From Anaerolineae bacterium (GTDB taxonomy: Bacteria > Chloroflexota > Anaerolineae > Caldilineales > Caldilineaceae), in the NCBI GenBank assembly GCA_030432295.1, contig JAUIHI010000031.1, positions 18,170 through 82,169 of the forward strand: a stretch of 64,000 bases of DNA, given 5' to 3'. Positions within the stretch are counted from its first letter, which is position 1. Each line of letters starts with the position of its first letter. Shown here piece after piece: positions 61,693 to 64,000 of this stretch. A model generated the notes under the pieces. That model was not told the origin of the DNA, did no database searches, and saw only the letters and a program-made list of their open reading frames with translations. Made by a program: the position numbers and the translations under genes.

Positions 61693-62831
61693 GCGCTTTC
61701 TCCTTTGGCAGCGGCCACGGCTTTTTGCACAGCTTCCGACAGGCTGGACGCTGTAATCAGATTGGATTCGGCCAGAATCTGTCGCCCCTCTTCTTCGTTG
61801 ACACCCACCAGACGCACCACAAAAGGAACTGTCACGTGGAGGGTGCGGATGGCTTCTACAATGCCATTGGCAACCTCATCACAGCGGGTGATGCCGCCGA
61901 AAATGTTGATCAGCACAGCCTTCACCCGATCGTCGCGCAGGATAATCGAGAGGGCAGCGGTCACTTTCTCTGCATTGGCACCGCCGCCGATGTCCAGGAA
62001 GTTGGCCGGGCTGCCGCCGAAAAGCTTGACCACATCCATCGTCGCCATAGCCAGACCCGCTCCGTTGACCAGACAGCCGATTTCGCCGTCCAGGTCGATG
62101 TAGCTCAGATCGCTGGCCCGGGCCTCAATTTCAGCCGGGCTGTCTTCGTCCGGGTCGCGCAGGGCAGCCAGCTCCTTGTGGCGGAAGAGGCCGCTGTCAT
62201 CCAGCAGAATCTTGCCATCCACAGCCTGGAGTTTGTTCTCCCCGTTGATGATCAGCGGGTTGATCTCGGCCAGACCCGCGTCGCTCTCCACAAAGACTTG
62301 GTAGAGTCCCTGGGCGATTTTGGTGAATTCGCGGATGTGTTCTTTGGGCAGACCAATGCCAAAGGCCAGATTGCGGCACTGGTAGGCTTGCAGCCCCAGC
62401 AGAGGATGGACGTGGACAGTCACGATTTTGTCCGGGGTGTTGGCGGCCACTTCTTCGATCTCTACGCCGCCTTCGCTGGAAGCCATAATCGCCACCTGAC
62501 GTTTGGCCCGATCCAGCACCACGCCCAGGTAGATTTCCGAGCGGATGTCGGCGGCTTCGTCCACCAGCACCTTCTTGACAGTCAGTCCTTTGATGTCCAT
62601 GCCGAGGATCTGGGAGGCCACGGCTTCGGCTTCATCGGCTGTCTTGGCCAGTTTGATACCGCCGGCCTTGCCTCGGCCACCGACCAACACCTGGCTTTTG
62701 ATCACAACGGGACGGCCCAAGCGTTCGGCAATGGCTTTGGCTTCGGCAGGTGTGGTTGCCACATCTCCATCGGGGATGGGAATTCCATACTCAGCAAAAA
62801 TACGTTTGGATTGATATTCGTGCAGCTTCAA
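61689..62831 (-). CDS. sucC: Succinyl-CoA synthetase beta subunit
   Basis: 380 residues. The start is a TTG at 62831: it follows AAGGAG by a good distance and yields [18 protein letters not shown], matching the conserved N-terminus of the family. ATP-grasp features: [74 protein letters not shown] and [15 protein letters not shown]. First gene of the sucCD operon. Confidence 0.95.
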   Translation of the reverse strand: MKLHEYQSKRIFAEYGIPIPDGDVATTPAEAKAIAERLGRPVVIKSQVLVGGRGKAGGIKLAKTADEAEAVASQILGMDIKGLTVKKVLVDEAADIRSEIYLGVVLDRAKRQVAIMASSEGGVEIEEVAANTPDKIVTVHVHPLLGLQAYQCRNLAFGIGLPKEHIREFTKIAQGLYQVFVESDAGLAEINPLIINGENKLQAVDGKILLDDSGLFRHKELAALRDPDEDSPAEIEARASDLSYIDLDGEIGCLVNGAGLAMATMDVVKLFGGSPANFLDIGGGANAEKVTAALSIILRDDRVKAVLINIFGGITRCDEVANGIVEAIRTLHVTVPFVVRLVGVNEEEGRQILAESNLITASSLSEAVQKAVAAAKGESA

Positions 62832-63037
62832 ATTGACTCTCCTTTGTAAGTCTGAGGGAAGGAGCATTCGTGAATTTTCGTCCAATTGATTATAGTGTCC
62901 CCCGGTACAGATGACAAATCCGACCGGTTCAGCGCAACCATTCCCAGTTGGCTTGCAATCCTATTGACTGCTATAGTAGAGGCACTTCGGAAGCAGAAAA
63001 GAACCTTTCATCCATCCCCATACAAACGGAGGCAACA

Positions 63038-63853
63038 ATGGAAAACCACGTGCTGCCGGACAAAGCCTATCGCAAGAATGGAAAGCTGAAAACGTCCTAC
63101 TACGAAGCGGAGTTGGCCCGCCTGCAGGAAGAGCTGGTCAAACTCCAGTATTGGGTGAAGGAGCATGGCCTTAAGGTCGTAATCATTTTTGAAGGACGGG
63201 GATCCGCGGGCAAAGGCGGGGTGATCAAACGGATCAGCGAGCAGATGAGTCCCCGAATTGTGCGGGTGGTGGCTCTCCCCACGCCCACCGAGCGGGAGAA
63301 GACCCAGTGGTGGTTTCAGAAATATGTGGCCCATCTGCCCGCGGCGGGCGAAATGGTCCTGTTTGACCGCAGTTGGTACAACCGCTCCAATGTGGAATGG
63401 GTGATGGGCTTTGCACCCGAAGAGAAAGTCCACGAATTCCTGCGCTCCTGCCCCGAGTTCGAGCGGATGCTTGTGCGATCCGGGATTATTCTGCTTAAAT
63501 ACTGGTTTTCCATCAGCCCAGAGGAGCAACTGAAACGCTTTGAGAGCCGCAACACTGACCCGCTCAAACGCTGGAAGCTCAGCCCAATCGATCTGGAAGA
63601 GCGCAGATTGTATATTGAATACTCCCGGGCCAAAGATGTGACATTTGTCCATACGGACATTCCCCAGGCCCCCTGGTATGTGGTCCCATCGGACGACAAG
63701 AAGAAGGCCCGACTCAACTGCATCAGCCACATTCTCGACCAGATTCCCTACGAGGACATTGTGCCCGCGCCGGTGAAACTGCCAGATATGGAGTCGATCC
63801 CCTACGTGCGCACGCCCTTTGAAGAACAGACAATTGTGCCGTTGCGGTATTGA
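63038..63853 (+). CDS. ppk2: Polyphosphate kinase 2
   Basis: 271 residues from ATG 63038 (ACGGAGG upstream). PPK2 motifs: Walker A FEGRGSAGKGGVIKRI, LPTPTEREKTQWWFQKYVAHLP, Walker B VLFDRSWYNRSNVEWVMGF, lid FSISPEEQLKRFESRNTDPLKRWKLSPID. Single-domain form (class I-like length). Transfers phosphate between polyphosphate and nucleotides, usually making NTP or NDP. Cytoplasmic, stands alone. Confidence 0.93.
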   Translation: MENHVLPDKAYRKNGKLKTSYYEAELARLQEELVKLQYWVKEHGLKVVIIFEGRGSAGKGGVIKRISEQMSPRIVRVVALPTPTEREKTQWWFQKYVAHLPAAGEMVLFDRSWYNRSNVEWVMGFAPEEKVHEFLRSCPEFERMLVRSGIILLKYWFSISPEEQLKRFESRNTDPLKRWKLSPIDLEERRLYIEYSRAKDVTFVHTDIPQAPWYVVPSDDKKKARLNCISHILDQIPYEDIVPAPVKLPDMESIPYVRTPFEEQTIVPLRY

Positions 63854-63903
63854 AATTGGTTGATTGGTTCATTACGGTGGTTTCGCTCATTTTTTTGAGG
63901 TGC

Positions 63904-63932
63904 TTGACGCAATAGCAGTTGTGATGTATACC
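63904..63932 (+). promoter_or_regulatory. Sigma-70 promoter for the last gene
   Basis: TTGACG (63904-63909), 17-base spacer, TATACC (63927-63932), 32 bases before ATG 63964. Confidence 0.55.
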
Positions 63933-63963
63933 CTCCAATAGATAGCGTGAAGGAGGGAGAGAA

Positions 63964-64000
63964 ATGGCGACTGGAACAATTGACTCGGAACGGATCGACG
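63964..64000 (+). CDS. Start of an unidentified gene, 3' truncated by the window
   Basis: Strong ribosome site AAGGAGGGAGA (63950-63960) before ATG 63964, and a good promoter upstream. Only MATGTIDSERID is visible. The MATGT beginning is shared with cold-shock proteins, but no KWFN follows, so no family is assigned. Confidence 0.6.
   Translation, partial: MATGTIDSERID

Noticed and set aside
1..64000. tRNA or rRNA genes
   Set aside because: I scanned the gene-free regions for T-arm-like GGTTCGANTCC and rRNA-like sequence and found nothing convincing; a covariance search would be decisive.

Overview
The window looks like a chromosomal segment of a GC-rich Chloroflexota bacterium, most likely from the Anaerolineae/Caldilineae side. 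This rests on style rather than a marker gene: secreted proteins with long Thr/Pro/Ala linkers, SH3b lipoproteins, multi-TM GT-C glycosyltransferases with a C-terminal beta-sandwich, a membrane-anchored CHAT protease, oligopeptide-binding lipoproteins with Ala/Pro/Glu linkers, and many short intergenic repeats. No rRNA, tRNA, CRISPR array, transposase or phage structural gene was recognised.

Layout. 1-3 kb: the end of an acetyl-xylan-esterase-like gene, a paralogue of it without the catalytic serine, and an enolase-superfamily enzyme. 3-6.6 kb: an Asp-box propeller protein and a divergent GroEL paralogue. 6.9-13.9 kb: an M24 peptidase and two convergent oligopeptide ABC systems; the plus-strand one is broken by a deletion that joins the start of its binding protein to the second half of its DppB permease. 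14.2-17.7 kb: a second enolase-superfamily enzyme, an aldo-keto reductase and a TIM-barrel epimerase. 17.8-22.7 kb: a sensor kinase/OmpR pair behind an ApbE / haem-membrane-protein operon. 23-27.5 kb: Gfo/Idh oxidoreductase, DUF433/DUF5615 toxin-antitoxin pair, radical SAM maturase with SEC-C tail, MATE exporter.

27.6-41 kb: cell-surface functions (two GT-C membrane proteins, two SH3b lipoproteins, MscS channel, M28 peptidase with Thr-rich tail) together with ribosomal protein L9 and a C26 amidotransferase. 41-49 kb: a frameshifted deoxynucleoside kinase behind SnoaL-like and DinB-like genes, a cupredoxin plus a four-helix membrane protein, a DUF4332 protein, a class V aminotransferase, an AddB/UvrD-like ATPase and a CysQ-like phosphatase. 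49-57.4 kb: a 1292-residue glycosidase-like protein with three PGRP/amidase modules coupled to scpA, a CHAT protease with a transmembrane segment and large outer domain, and an antitoxin/PIN pair. 57.4-64 kb: acetyl-CoA synthetase, an orphan NarL-type regulator, sucCD, polyphosphate kinase 2 and the start of one more gene.

How it fits together. The left third suggests uptake and breakdown of plant-type oligosaccharides and peptides (deacetylation, sugar-acid chemistry, epimerisation, reduction, transport). The right end is central carbon metabolism. Between them are surface sensing and envelope genes. Several repeat families lie between genes and in places have become part of coding sequence. 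The most unusual items are the amidase protein with two metal-site-dead modules, the transmembrane CHAT protein, the ApbE/haem operon without a visible flavin acceptor, the deletion fusion at 8.46 kb and the composite dispersed repeat present three times.
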